Position numbers and translations under genes: made by a program
Part shown: positions 13,720 through 49,111 of the stretch, piece by piece
Layout: each line of letters begins with the position of its first letter
Numbering within the stretch: position 1 is the first letter of the stretch
NCBI GenBank assembly: GCA_024734555.1
Contig: JANPWX010000448.1
Location: 1,414,267 to 1,478,266, forward strand
Direction: 5' to 3'
DNA: 64,000 nt
DNA from: Trochalopteron elliotii
Taxonomy: Eukaryota > Chordata > Aves > Passeriformes > Leiothrichidae
The notes under the pieces: generated by a model
The model's database searches: none
What the model was told of the DNA's origin: nothing
The model's input: only the letters and a program-made list of their open reading frames with translations

Positions 13720-14908
13720 AGAAGATGCTGCCTCTTACTGGTGCAAGATCATAACTTTTGGAGATAGAGAAGCAAGCACTGAATCCTGAGCTCAGTGGGA
13801 AAACAGGACAGCTTTTGTTCAAAGCTTGTCCTTGTTTCTGTGGGTTGTGGGCCTTGGGCTTGAGCCAAACAGAAATCAGTGTAGTTCAGAAAAACCTCAG
13901 CATTACCAAGGCAAGATCTTCAGGTCAGACTGTAAGGATTGGCACCTGACACTCAGTGCTCAGTAGGAGCAGTGAACCACAGAAGTCCCTCCCTATTTCA
14001 GGGACAAACAATTCCCACAGCCAGCCCCTCCATGATGCCTGAAGGAAGTCCATGGGGACAGTGCTAACTTTCTTATTCCCAGGCGAAGCAGCAAAAGAAA
14101 GATGTTAAATTCCTTCCAGTCACTGAGTTTCCACATTTGCAGCAGCACTGCCCATAAAGTAGGAGATTGATGGCATTTCCATGGCGGTGACAGCAGAATG
14201 GGCAGTTGGAAGGTAAGAGATTTACTTACAATAGCAGCAACTCACAAACAATCTTTTAAAAAGCCACCAAACAAAGATGTAACTCCGAAAAGGAAACGGG
14301 CACGTTTGTATGTATGCCTGCTGTAGTTTGTGTTCTCCTTAAGGCCATGACACAACCCTTTGTGCCAGCTGGTGCTGAGGTGTTAAAACAGAAAACAAAG
14401 AAAACCAAATGCTCTCTCTCTTCACCGAAATGAACACACCCAAAACACACTTCGCTCCTAGTTCCAAATATCAGCCACATTTTCGAAGTCTTTCAAGCAC
14501 TATCTACATTATCCAAAAAGGTCAAATGCTCACGCTGCAGAATAAATACAGAGAGGTTAACTTCTTCCTAAAAGGATAACAAATACTGTCCTACTTGTCA
14601 TATTTTTACTACAGAAAACCAGAAATTACTAATAACAACTATCACTTTTTTCTGGCCACATTCACAGACCCACGTGATTCTTTCTAGTAGAAAAATTAAT
14701 TTCGAACTTTTTAAATGCTTTTATTTGGAACAGTACCAAGACGCCTCTTTTGGGAACAAGCTTGGTCTGCCAGGGATACGGGATCTAATTTGGGAGCTGC
14801 TAGTTGCAGTCATCACATTAAAGCTCCTCAGTATCACAGAGCAAACCTCACCTGCAGAGACACAGCTTTTATGTTTCCATGTATATGCATGCTTATATAT
14901 AAATATAT

Positions 14909-14962
14909 ATTTTTACACATATACACAGACACATACACGCATTTTTACACATATACACAGAC
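14909..14962 (+). repeat. 22-bp direct duplication beside an AT-rich microsatellite
   Basis: ATTTTTACACATATACACAG plus AC occurs at 14,909-14,930 and again at 14,941-14,962, after a TATATA-rich stretch. It looks like replication slippage. Confidence 0.85.
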
Positions 14963-17738
14963 GCAAACAAACTTTTGCAGATAAATCCTGTGTCTCAGAC
15001 AAAAAAAAGCTGTCTCACCATAACTACCACTCTGAGCTCTCATCTGTAGTTACCTAGATGACAAACACGCAGAACTGCAGCTCTTTCCAGCTTTATTTCG
15101 CCGGGATGCCACGGCAAGTGGTAAATGCTCTGCTGCCACCCAATGACGTTTCCCGGCATTGTGCGTTTCCCAAGCCCCTTTCTCCTACTCCACAGCCAGG
15201 TTTAAAATAAATAAATAAATCAGATTAAGGGCAGCACTTAGAGCCGGAGCACTTTGCATACCTGTGGTGCCTTGGCCTCTGGGGAGCACAGGACATCAGC
15301 ACCTCTCCTCACCTGTATGCAAACGGCCCCGAGTCCTTTTCATCCTCCCGCCAGCAGCGGCACAACTTTATCCGCATCCCCAGCCACAAAACCATCATTG
15401 TGCCGCGGCAGTTAATTTTTACTGGTTTACAACGTGCTTTCCTTTGCACGGGAGATAATGCCAGCTAAGCACAGCAGACCTTTCACACAGCTGTTATTAT
15501 GCTTTTCAGGCCATCAAAGCGTCCATTTCGCAGCGCCGTGTCAATGCCAGACACGCCGACTCCCCGCGCTGTTTTCACTGCTCGGCTCCTTTCTTTGCTC
15601 TCCTGACAAAGCACAGTTTGGTTTAGTCCTCACTGCTACGTCTAAATTTAGTTTGCAATGCTGTATGAACACATAAGTGGTAGCCCGTCAGGTTTAAGGG
15701 AAAAAGGGGAAATGGTGCAACGTGGGTCTTGAGGTTCACCCCATCTACAATTAATTAATCTCCAAAGTTTGAACATTTCAGCTTTCCTTGCAGTAAAAAC
15801 AGACATTTGTGTAGTGCCACTTTAAGGAAATCCAAGAAACTAGCCAAGAAATTGTTGTCAATGTGTATTTGCACACAAGAACAAGCTGCTCAGTTCTGAA
15901 AAATCTGTCCAGCATTTTAGGGCAACAACATGTGCGTCTGCTCAAATTAGTGCAATTTAACATTTGTCAGTCCGGAGTATACAATGAATTGCTTTAAAAT
16001 GTGGTTTACATTTTCAGTTATCAGCTTGAGCTGATATAGAAGACCCCGACTGCTCAATGCTCAGTTGAGAGTTTATTGTCACAGAGGAATCACAATCACA
16101 GGTTTAAAAGGAGCCCAGCAAGGCTTGATTTATTTTCACCTATTTCATTATTATTCTTGCTTTGGCACACAAGATGTAGCAGGATTTTCCTCTCACCAGA
16201 ACACAGAGGTTCTAGAAGAATACACTAAAAACCTAAAGGAAGGAAGAACTGACTTCTTTCCCCATAACCATCTACAAGAAAATTTGATCACTGCATTAAA
16301 AGATAGAAGTTACTTCCAAAACATTCTGTCCACTGCTGCTCTCTGGGGTTCTCAAAGATCAGAGATTGTTCTGAGACTCATTAACAGTTAATGGTATTTA
16401 ACTCTGAGACAAAAAAAAAAAAAACTGGATTTGGCACTTGATAAGAAGTGCCACTTTCATACCCTTACATTTTCATACTCCAAGCACAGTGCAGAAGTGT
16501 TACAGATTCAAACAGCTTGGTACAAACAGATGTGTATTACTGATAATTCGCTGCCTCAAAACATACCTTTTTATGTTTTGCCATTAAAAAACAAAACCTG
16601 ATTGTATTCCAACCCCCTTGATTCAGGCCCCAGCACTTAACTATGCTGAGAATGTTCCATTAAGTGCATCCAGAAGTGCTGATCACACAGCCCAGCCTGC
16701 AAGGTCAGTGTAAAAGGGGAGCTTGAACTCCCTCTGCTGGCTAAAAACACAGCTAAAGAGCTAAAAAAACCCTCTCGTGTTCAAAAAAAGGGAAAAAAGT
16801 GCATAACAAAACTTTAAAAAAATAAGGATAATATTTATCTCTCCTTTAGAAGTTTTCATCTTTTCTGTTGTTGGCATCTCAAAGCGATTTTGCAGTACCT
16901 GAAAGGAAAACTCTTGACCTCCCCTGTTTGCTGCTCCCATGAAACACTGATCTGTGACTGGGAAGCTCTGCAGATGAGCCCTGCACAATTTCCTTCTTAA
17001 GCACTGCCAACAGATCACAAACAGGACAGTAACTGTGAGGAAACACCAACCAGTCTGTACAAAAAAGATGGGAGAACTGCCGGGAAAAAAATACACCATC
17101 AGAGTAGCCAATTAAGATGGATTTTACAAGGACCAAAATCACAATTTTAGGCCAAATTTACTGAGGAGAAAGGTCTATTAGAGGTAATGGAGTGACACAT
17201 GGGGTTCAGTCCCCAGTCCCAAGAGAATTTTTTGCACTCCAAGTCATTTTGCCTCAGTTTCTTCCCTGGAAAGTGCTCCTTCTCTTCATCTGTCTCAATT
17301 TCCAGAGAGAGAATTTCTGCCCCAAGGAGCATACAGAGCAGATTCTGTGCCTTCTGTGAGAGGTCAGATACCCCAGTTTTTTTAAACTCACTCCAAAATT
17401 TCTGAGAGCATTGTGTCTGGCTTACCACTACCTTGAACAGGAGTATTCATTCCTACATCACAATTAAGCAGCCAAGAAGATACAGAAGATTGTAGTCAGA
17501 AGGATGGTAACAGCAACCCTATAAAATGACCTGAAGGATAAATGGCAAAGCAGCCTTTGCTGGTCAGAGAGCTCTGTCCCATTGACCCCCCTGGCAAGCC
17601 CAGCTCTGCAGTGACCTAATTCAAATGGCAAATCTCCTACACGTGTTCCACCTAAGCCTGAACACCACCACAAGTGGGATTCAGACATACATTGATGGCT
17701 CACAAACCTTTTAATCCAAACCACATTCTTATCTGCGT

Positions 17739-17754
17739 GGGGTTGGGGTTGGGG
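17739..17754 (+). repeat. (GGGGTT)n short repeat
   Basis: Three G4 tracts separated by TT. Differs from the vertebrate telomere unit (TTAGGG). One tract short of a canonical G-quadruplex. Confidence 0.8.
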
Positions 17755-20700
17755 TTTAATTCAACTCTTCCTCATTTAATGAGGTGGTCCTCCCCAAACA
17801 CCTGCTCATGAGTGTCTGCTGAAAAGCCAGGTAACACCTCTCTGTGCAGATCAGGATGAAAGTTTGGTGCAGAACTGCAGATGAGGTGCCTCAGACCAAC
17901 ATTTCACAAGGTCCACCTATACAATGCATATGAGCCTTAAAATATTTAAGCCTGAGCCCAAACTTTCCTCACACCTCACTTTCCAATGTCCACACAATTA
18001 GGAAGCAGAGGATCCTGCTTTACAGATCTCCAGAGGACTGCAGCAGGATCACTCAGGAGATGAGAAGAGAACCAAGGGCTTTGGAAAACGTCAGAGGCAA
18101 AAGTTAATAGTCACTGTGGAGGGTCTCAAACAAGCAGATGTTTCAAACATGTGCCTAATTTTTAAGTGCTGAGTTTGATGGCAGTAGATATTACAGTGGG
18201 CACCAACCCAAGACAGAGCTAAGGAGGAAAGGCTAGTGGATAAAACAGGAAGAAAAGCAGAGCATGAAGAACATTTTTTCACATGCTCTCTTAGTCTGTG
18301 TAATTTACCCTAGAGAGGCCTCAGCAAGCAAGTTAACTTCATTCAGACCTCAATTACAACACGTGGGCAACTTTACTGCCCAACAAAAAGTACATTAGAC
18401 ATTTATAATCTCATTTTATTAAATTTTCCTACCCGTGCCATTTACGATTGGGTGTGTACGTGTGTGAGGTTAATACAAAAATCCATATTATATTTGGCTA
18501 TTAACAAGATTAAAAGCTCACCTGCGTGGCAGGTGCTGCTGTGGGCACATGCTTGGATTATGGATTAACCAACTCCTATCAAAAACTGGGGTCCATCACC
18601 AAATCTAAAGCAAGGAAGGCAGGTGCTTTTTCCTGCTGATCATCCAGCTGAGGGCTCTGATTGAGTTACAGCAGGAAAGAATAGCTTTGCTTCCTTCATG
18701 AAATCTGATTACAGAAAGAGAGGGGTGACACCTCACACAATGTAGTGAAGCTGAAAGGACAACCTTTTCCTCTGTGGCCCCTTCTGCTGGCTACTTTGAT
18801 CTAAGTTTTATTGTCTGGGTTTAACACCTTCACCTTTGATTTCACAGGGAAACTTCTTTGGTGTCCAAGTCTTTTCAGAGAAACCACCAATTATCCAGGA
18901 TGCTGGGAACTAAACACTTGTAGTTTTGGTGAAACACAAGATTACTCTCACCGGTATTAAACAGGTATGGGAAGACACATTAAAGACTCAAGGTTTACTT
19001 TCTAAGATCAGTAATTATTTAAAAAAATAAAAAGAAAAGAGCATTGTCAGCAGCTCAGCAAATTGTGGGAGGAACCAATTCATTCCTGAAGGCAAGGAGA
19101 CCTAAAATAATAACATAAATACAGGTGAGACTGGCTTCCCAGCTCACCCCAGAAGGATGCTGCTCCTTGTACAAGGCCACTGTTACACCACCACCCAGTT
19201 CAATGCTATAGTGTTACAGTTTTGCAGCAGACACAAAACAGCAGCTCTTTCCTGAGAGCTAACAAATCCAGTCTGCTTTTAGCCAGACTCCTGCACAACC
19301 ACCCTAATTTTAAGCATAAAAATCAAAATCCCTTCTGGTCCTACCTGGTGTGACAGGCTGTGTAACATAAACCCTTACAATTCAATTCTAATTTCTGCAT
19401 CCAGCCCAGCAACCTGTGGCTGTATTAGAGGTCACATTTCACCTTACACAGACACACACACCTGCTACACAGCAGAACTTGGTCTTAAAAATGCACTCAA
19501 TTCTCTATTTTGACATTAATCTCCAGCCTCCCAAATGCTGATGATCCTTTGCCAGTGAGACTGTGCAGGGCAATTGGCCTCCTGGGCAGTTTTCCAAATT
19601 CAGGATGATGTTGCAAGTGCTCACCAGCTCTGAAAAGTCAGACTGTTCACTCACCTCCAAGAACAAAATGCAAGCAGCACAAAGGAAGATGAGGCTAAAA
19701 GCATTTTTGAAGTGTGTTTCAGGTCTGACAGAAGGTTGGAGCTTTTTTTTTTTAGGATGATCAGCCTGTATTTTTCCTCTAGTTTATACAGCTGAAGTTG
19801 ACTTAATAACTACAATCTATCAGTTTACATATACTTACCAAACTTCCAGCACAGGTACCAGCCTCAGCTTATTCCTACTAAAAATTTACAAATAAGATGG
19901 GAAATCAGCAGTAGTCCTCCCTCCTCTTTTGATAAGATAGGAAATAAGTAAATTTAGAAGTTTAGACGTTCCAGGATTTTTTAAAAAAAACTTTTAAACA
20001 AAGTTAAAAAAAATTATACACAGGAATAGGCAGCAACAAAATCATAAACCAATTGGTGTGGAAAAGTCAACATCATCTTCTAAACATGCAACTGAAGGCT
20101 CACAGCTGGTGCAAAAAAAAAAAAAGAAAAAAAAGAAGGCAGCATTGTGTGTTAGCAAAGGCTGTGAGCAGGGACTGCAGGTTTTATTCTTAACTCTCCC
20201 ACGGATTTCCAGCTTGGCTGTGGGCAGATCACCAAGTGTCTCAGCTGATCATCCACAAAATAAGGATTGCAATATTTTCCTATCCCAGCAGGATGTTTTC
20301 AGAAGAGTGCTTGGGAGGCACTCGCTGCAGTGATGGGGTCCATGGAAGTCTCTGCACAGAACAAAGACAACACCTGCTCCACTGGTTAATGGGAAAAAGA
20401 TGACTGAGACTGTTACAAGGAATTTCTAGCATTAAAGGACAAGCTGCAATTGCCTCTGGCTTACAGTTAAGAAATTCAGCATCAGGGAACCATTCTCTTA
20501 CACAATTACTGTGGAAAAAAACAATAAGTATAGGACTAGATAAGAAAATAATGCAAATAAACTACATCAATGGCTGGAATTCCACATCAAATGCAACATT
20601 TGGGTTTTCCCTTAGAGTGGGTAACAGACAGCTCATGACAAAATATCCTTTTGCTTCCTTTGGCAAAGAAGTGCACAGATGATGGAGGTAAATGCACACC

Positions 20701-21077
20701 ACAGTTTTCCCTCCAGGACTGCAACAATTTTAGTTAACTAAGACACTTTTGAAAAGCATTTATTATGCCTTGTGACTCCATTTTATACAGTGTTGAAGTT
20801 CTTCTCATATTCTCTGTAGAGATAATTATAGGTGGCTCTTCCAGTGGCTTGCTGGACATATCCCCATGTACTTAGTATTTGAAAAATGCCAGCTCAGCCT
20901 TGAGGGTTGTTTTTTTTTCCTGACCATCTTCTTTCCCATTATGCTGGGAAAATTGTAGCTCTACAAATAGAGAAGAGGTTTTGAGTTCATAACGAAATAT
21001 GAACTTTAAGGAAGTCTGATGATCTGGTGTTTATTCCTGATTTAGCAACAGATTTCCCGTGACCTTAACTTCATCAT

Positions 21078-21193
21078 TTAGATGCTTCATGATCTATTTT
21101 ATCTTTTAAAAAAGAGTTTGTATGTCTGGAGGGTGCAGAAAAGAAATCAAGAAAGGCTTCAGACTCTGCTCTGCCTCGGATCCAGGGAAACAT
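21078..21193 (+). repeat. 116-bp direct repeat, copy 1
   Basis: Nearly identical to 23,659-23,774 (3 differences in 116, about 97%), same orientation, offset 2,581 bp. Not a recognised element. Confidence 0.95.
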
Positions 21194-21897
21194 CAGACCT
21201 GCTTCAATTAACAAAATTAATCTTGTTGACTACTTCATCAGGTAAGATTTTGTAATATTAAGGGTAATTACTACATCTTTGCTTTCTGTAAGGTTTTCTA
21301 GTTGTTCCTAAGATTTATGCAGCCTCAGTCCCCTAGTAACAACTCTGGAATTCATTCACCAAACCAAGTGTGAAAGAAGAGCTGAAGTGTGAGAGGTGTG
21401 AGTGCCATGCATTTTGTGACACCTGGCAGCAGGAAGAGCAGAGTGCCCAAACTAAGTGTCCTCATGAGGGAAAAAAATCAAGTTATCCAACCTACTTGGC
21501 TTGTCAGTGAGCCAACACAAACTGGGAGAAGGGGCAACACGTGCCCTCTTCTTGCCCAAAAAGCTAAGGGATTTAGAAATGGGATTAAAGGGAACCCAGC
21601 AGAGTGAACTGCATGGGGAACTACAGGGAGCCAGAGCAAGGTCAAGTATCAGCGACACAGCATGCACAACTCAAGCTCATCTTCCTGGTTTATTATAATG
21701 GGCAGCTGAAGGAGCATAAATTTGCTTCTGCTGTCCCTACTTGTCCACCACTTGCACACTGTAAACATTTGTAAGGCATTAGCTGGATGCAGCAGGACGT
21801 GCTGTAACAACAAAAGCAAGGTTTGTTACAGCCCCGGGAGTTCTTTGCAGTGAAGGCACAGAGAGGTGGGCGGGACAGGATCTCGGGGAGCAGCTGA

Positions 21898-21902
21898 GAC
21901 AC
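21898..21902. repeat. Target site duplication, left copy
   Basis: GACAC, identical to 22,455-22,459 on the other side of the solo LTR. Confidence 0.7.
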
Positions 21903-22454
21903 TGTGATGGTTTGAAAGCAAAACTAGTGAGAGGCTCCAAGTCAGAAATACAATTTAATAGGAAAAGAAAAAAAAGAAATAAAATAAATGCAATAATACA
22001 AAAGACCCCTGACAGAGTCAGAATACAACCTGAGCAAGATGATGGAAGCAGCAATCCCGTAGAAAGGTCTGGTAGCTCTGATCCTCTGTAGATCCAGTGG
22101 GTAAGGTACCCCGTATTGTCCCAGATCCCAGATTATATGCAGGTGAGAATGCTTGGCTCCTCCCCCTGGGTGGAGCATCTCACAATGGAATAATGAGTCA
22201 TACAGGGGGGGTCCTTGATGGCCCATTAACGGGAGATAACTCCTGGTGGGAGTTATCTGTAAGTCATCAGCAGGCCATTAACAGAAAACACGTTATCAAA
22301 AGACCCATTAGCAGAGGACACCTTAACAAAAGACACCCTAACAGAAAGAGGGAGGGGAGAGTCTGGAAGAATGCTGCTTCAGCAATTGGTTTCAACAGTT
22401 CATGAAGATGGTGGTAGAATACTCAGTGCACGTTCTACACCACAACCCAGGACA
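21903..22454 (-). mobile_element. Solo LTR of an endogenous retrovirus, ERVL-like
   Basis: 552-bp element with TG...CA ends, flanked by 5-bp direct repeats GACAC at 21,898-21,902 and 22,455-22,459. Read on the minus strand it starts TGTCCTGGG and ends CCATCACA, with an ATTAAA signal (21,954-21,959) about 50 bases before the end. That is typical of an LTR in this orientation. A 5-bp target duplication fits the ERVL (class III) group. No internal gag/pol sequence is present, so it arose by recombination between two LTRs. A 10-bp-stem hairpin lies inside at 22,234-22,258. Confidence 0.75.
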
Positions 22455-22459
22455 GACAC
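22455..22459. repeat. Target site duplication, right copy
   Basis: GACAC directly after the terminal CA of the LTR, matching the left copy. Confidence 0.7.
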
Positions 22460-23658
22460 CAGCACGGGCAGGTTCACAAACATCCAGCCCAAGCTCCAGC
22501 AGGTGACTGTCCTAAAACAGGACAGTTTTAGTTCCCTCCTAAAACAGCTCTGGAGTGAAGGGGAATCTGCTACCTCCCACATACAGAGTCAGGGAGCAGC
22601 CTCAAATCCAAACTACAGCTTGCCCTACAACCAGCACAGCGATTGCACAGCACCAACAGGTCACTCCCCTCAACAATTCACATATCTGAGCATTGTTTTT
22701 GAAAGTATCTGCCTGTCTCTTGTTGATCTGAACACATTATTGCCTCTAAAGTTCTTCTAAACTCACACCTTTCATGTGTCTTAAGACCTCTGTTATTGTG
22801 CTCTAATGAACACCTTCCCCCAACTATTTATTTTAAAATGCAGGGCCCAAAATAGACAGAGAGAGACAAAGGGAAGTACTATTAGAAATTGCAGCAAAGC
22901 AATTCTCTTTTGATCTCTTTCAGATGCTGTTAGCTCATTCAGTTTGCAGTACACTATCAGCCTCATATTTGTCTTCTAACACAACCTTTTCCCTGCCATG
23001 TACTGCTAAGTTTTAACAGTGCATATTTATCTCTTAAATTTTACTTCATTAATTTTGGCAATTTCCCCCAGTCTATCAAGGTCATTTGGAAACAGTGTCA
23101 TATAGAGTGCACTGCTTAGAGATGGACTATAAAACCAATTTCACCCCTCCACCCTTGAATCCCAAATTATTCCTACCTGGAATTCAGAAAACAAATGGTT
23201 CTGCATGTTCATAAAGACTTCAGATTAAGTCAAAACCAGCTGATTTCTGGAAAACTCCCAAGAGTTATGTACGCTTTTAATTAGACAAAAATCTAGTGAA
23301 ATAAAAAAAAATTATCAGCACCTACATGAACAGTATAGGCAAACACCTATTTTCATTTTGTTTTCAACTAAAACCCCAAGACAGAGCACTGGAATGACTG
23401 GATCAGTCAAAAGCACAATGTTAAACTGCAAAAAGCTGTGGAAATACCTTGTACTACTCCTATTACACAGGCAGGTGTAAAGATAAACCATCTAGCAAGG
23501 TAAGAGAGAGCTCTGAAATGTGAGGTGAAGGTAACTAATCCATACCCTGCATCATTTTCCTACAGGCCCTTTTTGTTCTTCTAGCTTTGTATGTCCTGTT
23601 TTATTTTTTTCTCTGCACTTCAAGAAGTGTTGGAGGAATACTGTGCTGTTAATAAGTG
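22460..23658. other. Non-coding, no gene seen
   Basis: Sequence between the solo LTR and the second copy of the 116-bp duplication. No recognised element. Confidence 0.6.
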
Positions 23659-23774
23659 TTAGATGCTTCATGATCTATTTTATCTTTTAAAAAAGAGATT
23701 GTATGTCTGGAGGGTGCAGAAAAGAAATCAAGAAAGGCTTCAGACTCTACTCTGCCTTGGATCCAGGGAAACAT
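23659..23774 (+). repeat. 116-bp direct repeat, copy 2
   Basis: Second copy of the sequence at 21,078-21,193. Similarity stops sharply on both sides. The solo LTR lies between the copies. Confidence 0.95.
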
Positions 23775-26700
23775 GAAGCAATGTTTTGTGTTGGAGCAAA
23801 GCAATATTCTCCAAAATGTGTCAAGTTCATAGCTGAGAGTGACTTTGAGGCTCATTACTGTATTTCTGTATTTTTACTAAAAGAATCAAGAAAACTTCAG
23901 CTGAATCCTTCCTCCCCCTCCACTCCTAAATCTTTAGGCAATAAAAATTCATAGCAAATCAGGAAGGGAAAAAAAACCCAAAAACATGAGGAATCTCAAA
24001 TTAACCTTAATTAGATGATTAAGATCTTTCCACTTCAGAAGCCAGAAAAATCTGATCCTGATTTAATAACACGAGGTGATCTTCTCTTTGCTTTGGCTTT
24101 CACATGTTCCACCCAAGCACCTGCAACAACCATTGTCAGAGACATCACCTTGTTCCAGAACTGATTTTGTTCTGCCCTTAATAAAACCCCACCACCTTCT
24201 AAACCAGAACGTGCCACCAAAGAACACCATGGACTCTGCTAAATTACGTGCAAAATCTGAAATGTTCTGAGAATGCTTTTCCACTGATCTCTTGGGGAAA
24301 AGAGAGATGAAGGAATTCCTGTTTGTCGAGATGGAAACGCAGATGAAAATCAACCTGCCCAAAACCATCAGTGCTCAGTTCCAGTGAGGTTTCACCTTAA
24401 AAACTGAGTGTGACAAGTACCCACAGGGGATGCTGTGTGCCCCTAGAGCTGGAAAATAACAGAGCAGCACCCTTTAGGTCTGCATTTTGAGACCAAGCAC
24501 TTACATCCCACTTGCATGTAACCTCTTCCATGGGCCCAGCCTTTAACTGGCAAAAACAATGGGAACAGAGATGTTCAGCACTGCAGAAATCAGCAGCAAG
24601 GGAAAGGCAAAAACAAACCACAAGAATCATTTCCACACCCCAATTATTTTCATGGTTCAAGAAGAAAACGTTTTTGGGTTTTTTTTTTAATAATGCAAAC
24701 CTCAAATTTTACCTGATGACGTACATTCATTTTCATGATTTATACAATTATTGCATAAGAATTGTGGCCATTTACATCTTCCAGTTCAAGTGACATTAGG
24801 TAGTACAATTTTGTATTACATTCTAGTTACACATCCAGTCAATTACACAAGTGTGGAACAAGAACAAGACAGACTATTCCCTTCAGAATGCCTTCTCCCC
24901 ATTTGTCCAGATGTAAAGATGGCATAATGGAGACAGTTGTGATGTTGATGGTAATCCCACACCAATTTGTGTTGCTTTGGTAGATTGTAGTGTAATGCAA
25001 TGGCAAAAAAAATCCCAAAAAACCCCATAATATCAACCACAAAACCCCAAAGAACCTTAAGAGGGGGAAAAAAAAAAAAATCAAACTTGTAGGCTGATAA
25101 GAACCGGACACTTCCTTCTTGGCAAGGCAAAGCTACTTCAAGTACTCAGAAAAGTGGAAAACAAAACCAATATTTTTTCCAATAAAAAGGTAAAAGAAGA
25201 GTGTTTCACCACTGTGTAATAATACACTGGTGGCAGTGATTACACATCATGAAGGAACAGAAACCATCCTGACACAAAGCCACAGTGAACAGAACTCAAA
25301 ACCAGAACAAAACACGTGCTGATGCCTTTATCAGCTTGCCATGGTGAGTGTTTTAAGTGCATGACTGAAAATGAACATGATGATGCCACTGAAACCAGTG
25401 CAAGTGAGTTACTGGGTGGTTTAACCTGGAACAGAGACAGGAGACTGCACACAGACAAGGGCATGGCTTCAGAGGCAGGATCACAGAAGCAAAGAAAGAC
25501 TGCAGGAGTGGCTCAGAGCTCAGCTCAATTTGTTCTGCACATATGAAAGCTGCAACACATTTTGTTCCACAGCACAAAGGAAACAGCAGCAAAAAGGTAA
25601 AGAAACAGACAAGAATAATTAAGTAATTTCTGAACAGTGAGATGACAAGGCAAAAATACAATTTTGACCTCAAACACGCCATCAAGCAGGACAGAGAGTA
25701 ATGGCAAATGATGGAAAAAGATGAGGAAAGGTACAGAGGATGACTGCTTGGCACATCTGAAACATTTTTTTTTTTAATAAAAAAAAATCAAGGGACTTAT
25801 AAATAGTAGCCAATTACTTCCCCCATGCCTTTGTCTATACAGAAGTGACCACAATAATGTCTGTTTTGGTGACAAGTGTCTCAATGAGAAGGCAGTTCCC
25901 CAAGGGGCAGTTTCATTTTTACATATAAAAACAGTAGTTGTGGTAGATTCTATTCCTCATAGCAGTTGACTGGTTATGTGACAGAGATTCAAGCAAAAAC
26001 ACCTTTTTAGAGGAACACTAAGGGATAACAAAAAGCATGTGGGCACAGCTTACTGTGAATCCTCCACTTTGGATTTGTGGAGAAACTTATTTACCCAAAA
26101 AGTTTTACCCAGGTGAAAGTTAGTGTTACACAGCATGTGATCATTAAGCCATAAAAAAATGTGATCCTGCAATACTGGTTGAGCACCTTCAATTCCCACA
26201 GGCTCAAATTAAAATTTCAACTGTTAAGCACTTTGATTATCCCATTCAACCTTTTTTTTTTTCCCCTTCCCCCTCCAATGATTATGGTAGAACATCCCAG
26301 CCCAAGTTCATTCCCCTTAGCTTTTTCATGGAATACAACACAGTGTAGCAAAGGACTTGGAAGAAAGTAAAAGGAAGAGGTTCACTAAAGGAAAACCATG
26401 AGAATATTGACTCTGAAAGAGAGCTCAAGTTTTACCACATTGAAAACCACGAGTGCAATTGCTCCAGCCCAGGTTCTAACTGCTCTGAGTGACCAGAATG
26501 GCACAACAAGCATGAACCCCCCCATGGAAAGCAAAGAAAAACAGAGGATTGTGCAAAGCAGGCAGTCCCTGTTTCTAAGCTGGAACTGATTGTGTTCTGA
26601 CTCCCAAAAATTTGGTAAGATATGCTGGTGTCACATTACAATATAAATAGTGTTTCAGCTCTCACTACAAGAAGATTAAGGATTTTGTTCTGGTCCTGCC

Positions 26701-27155
26701 TAATCCATTCATGAATTGCAGGGCACAGCCCTTGCCACACTTGCCTGCCAGAAAAAGGCAGCTCCATTTTCTTGTGCTGAAAAAAGTAGCAGGCTTAGTG
26801 GTTATAAAGTTCATGTTTTAAAGTGCACTGTCATTTTAAACAGACTTTCCCTGTTAAAAAAATGTAAATAAAACCTTCTGATATCAACACCCTATAAAAA
26901 TAACAGCTGCAATGCTCCTTCTAAAATTGCAACTTAAAATCAAGTTAGCAAGATTCAAATCTTTTTCAAAAAAAAGATATGAACCCAAAATAAAAAAAAA
27001 AAAAACACCTTTCTGCAGAGAATTCCCAAGCAAAACCTCACATAGTGTCCTACAAGACCCTCTCCTAACAGCATCTCACAGAAAATCCATTCAGTTTCTT
27101 CCAGCTGACAACCTCAAGAAAACAGAGGTCTAAATAAATCAGTCCTTCCCACCAG
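23775..27155. other. TPCN2 3' flank, UTR end unresolved
   Basis: The TPCN2 3' UTR must begin at 27,155 and run leftward. I see no AATAAA on the minus strand in the next 1.4 kb. The first close variant (ATTAAA) is at 25,773-25,778, inside A/T runs. No further coding exon seen. Confidence 0.55.

Positions 27156-49111
<21,956 letters not shown>

Larger units (their letters stand above)
8850..21077. other. Non-coding, CR1 pieces and simple repeats
   Basis: Holds the two minus-strand CR1 fragments, small hairpins and microsatellites listed separately. A block at about 15,060-15,660 is less AT-rich, with several CpGs and CCAAT, and could be regulatory. No exon recognised. Confidence 0.65.

Noticed and set aside
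17739..17754. Interstitial telomere
   Set aside because: The unit is GGGGTT, not the vertebrate TTAGGG, and there are only three copies.
21942..22226. 94-codon minus-strand open frame
   Set aside because: Entirely inside the solo LTR, which has no coding role.
25353..25754. 133-codon minus-strand open frame rich in Leu, Ser and Cys
   Set aside because: The hydrophobic look comes from T-rich sequence. No initiation or splice support.
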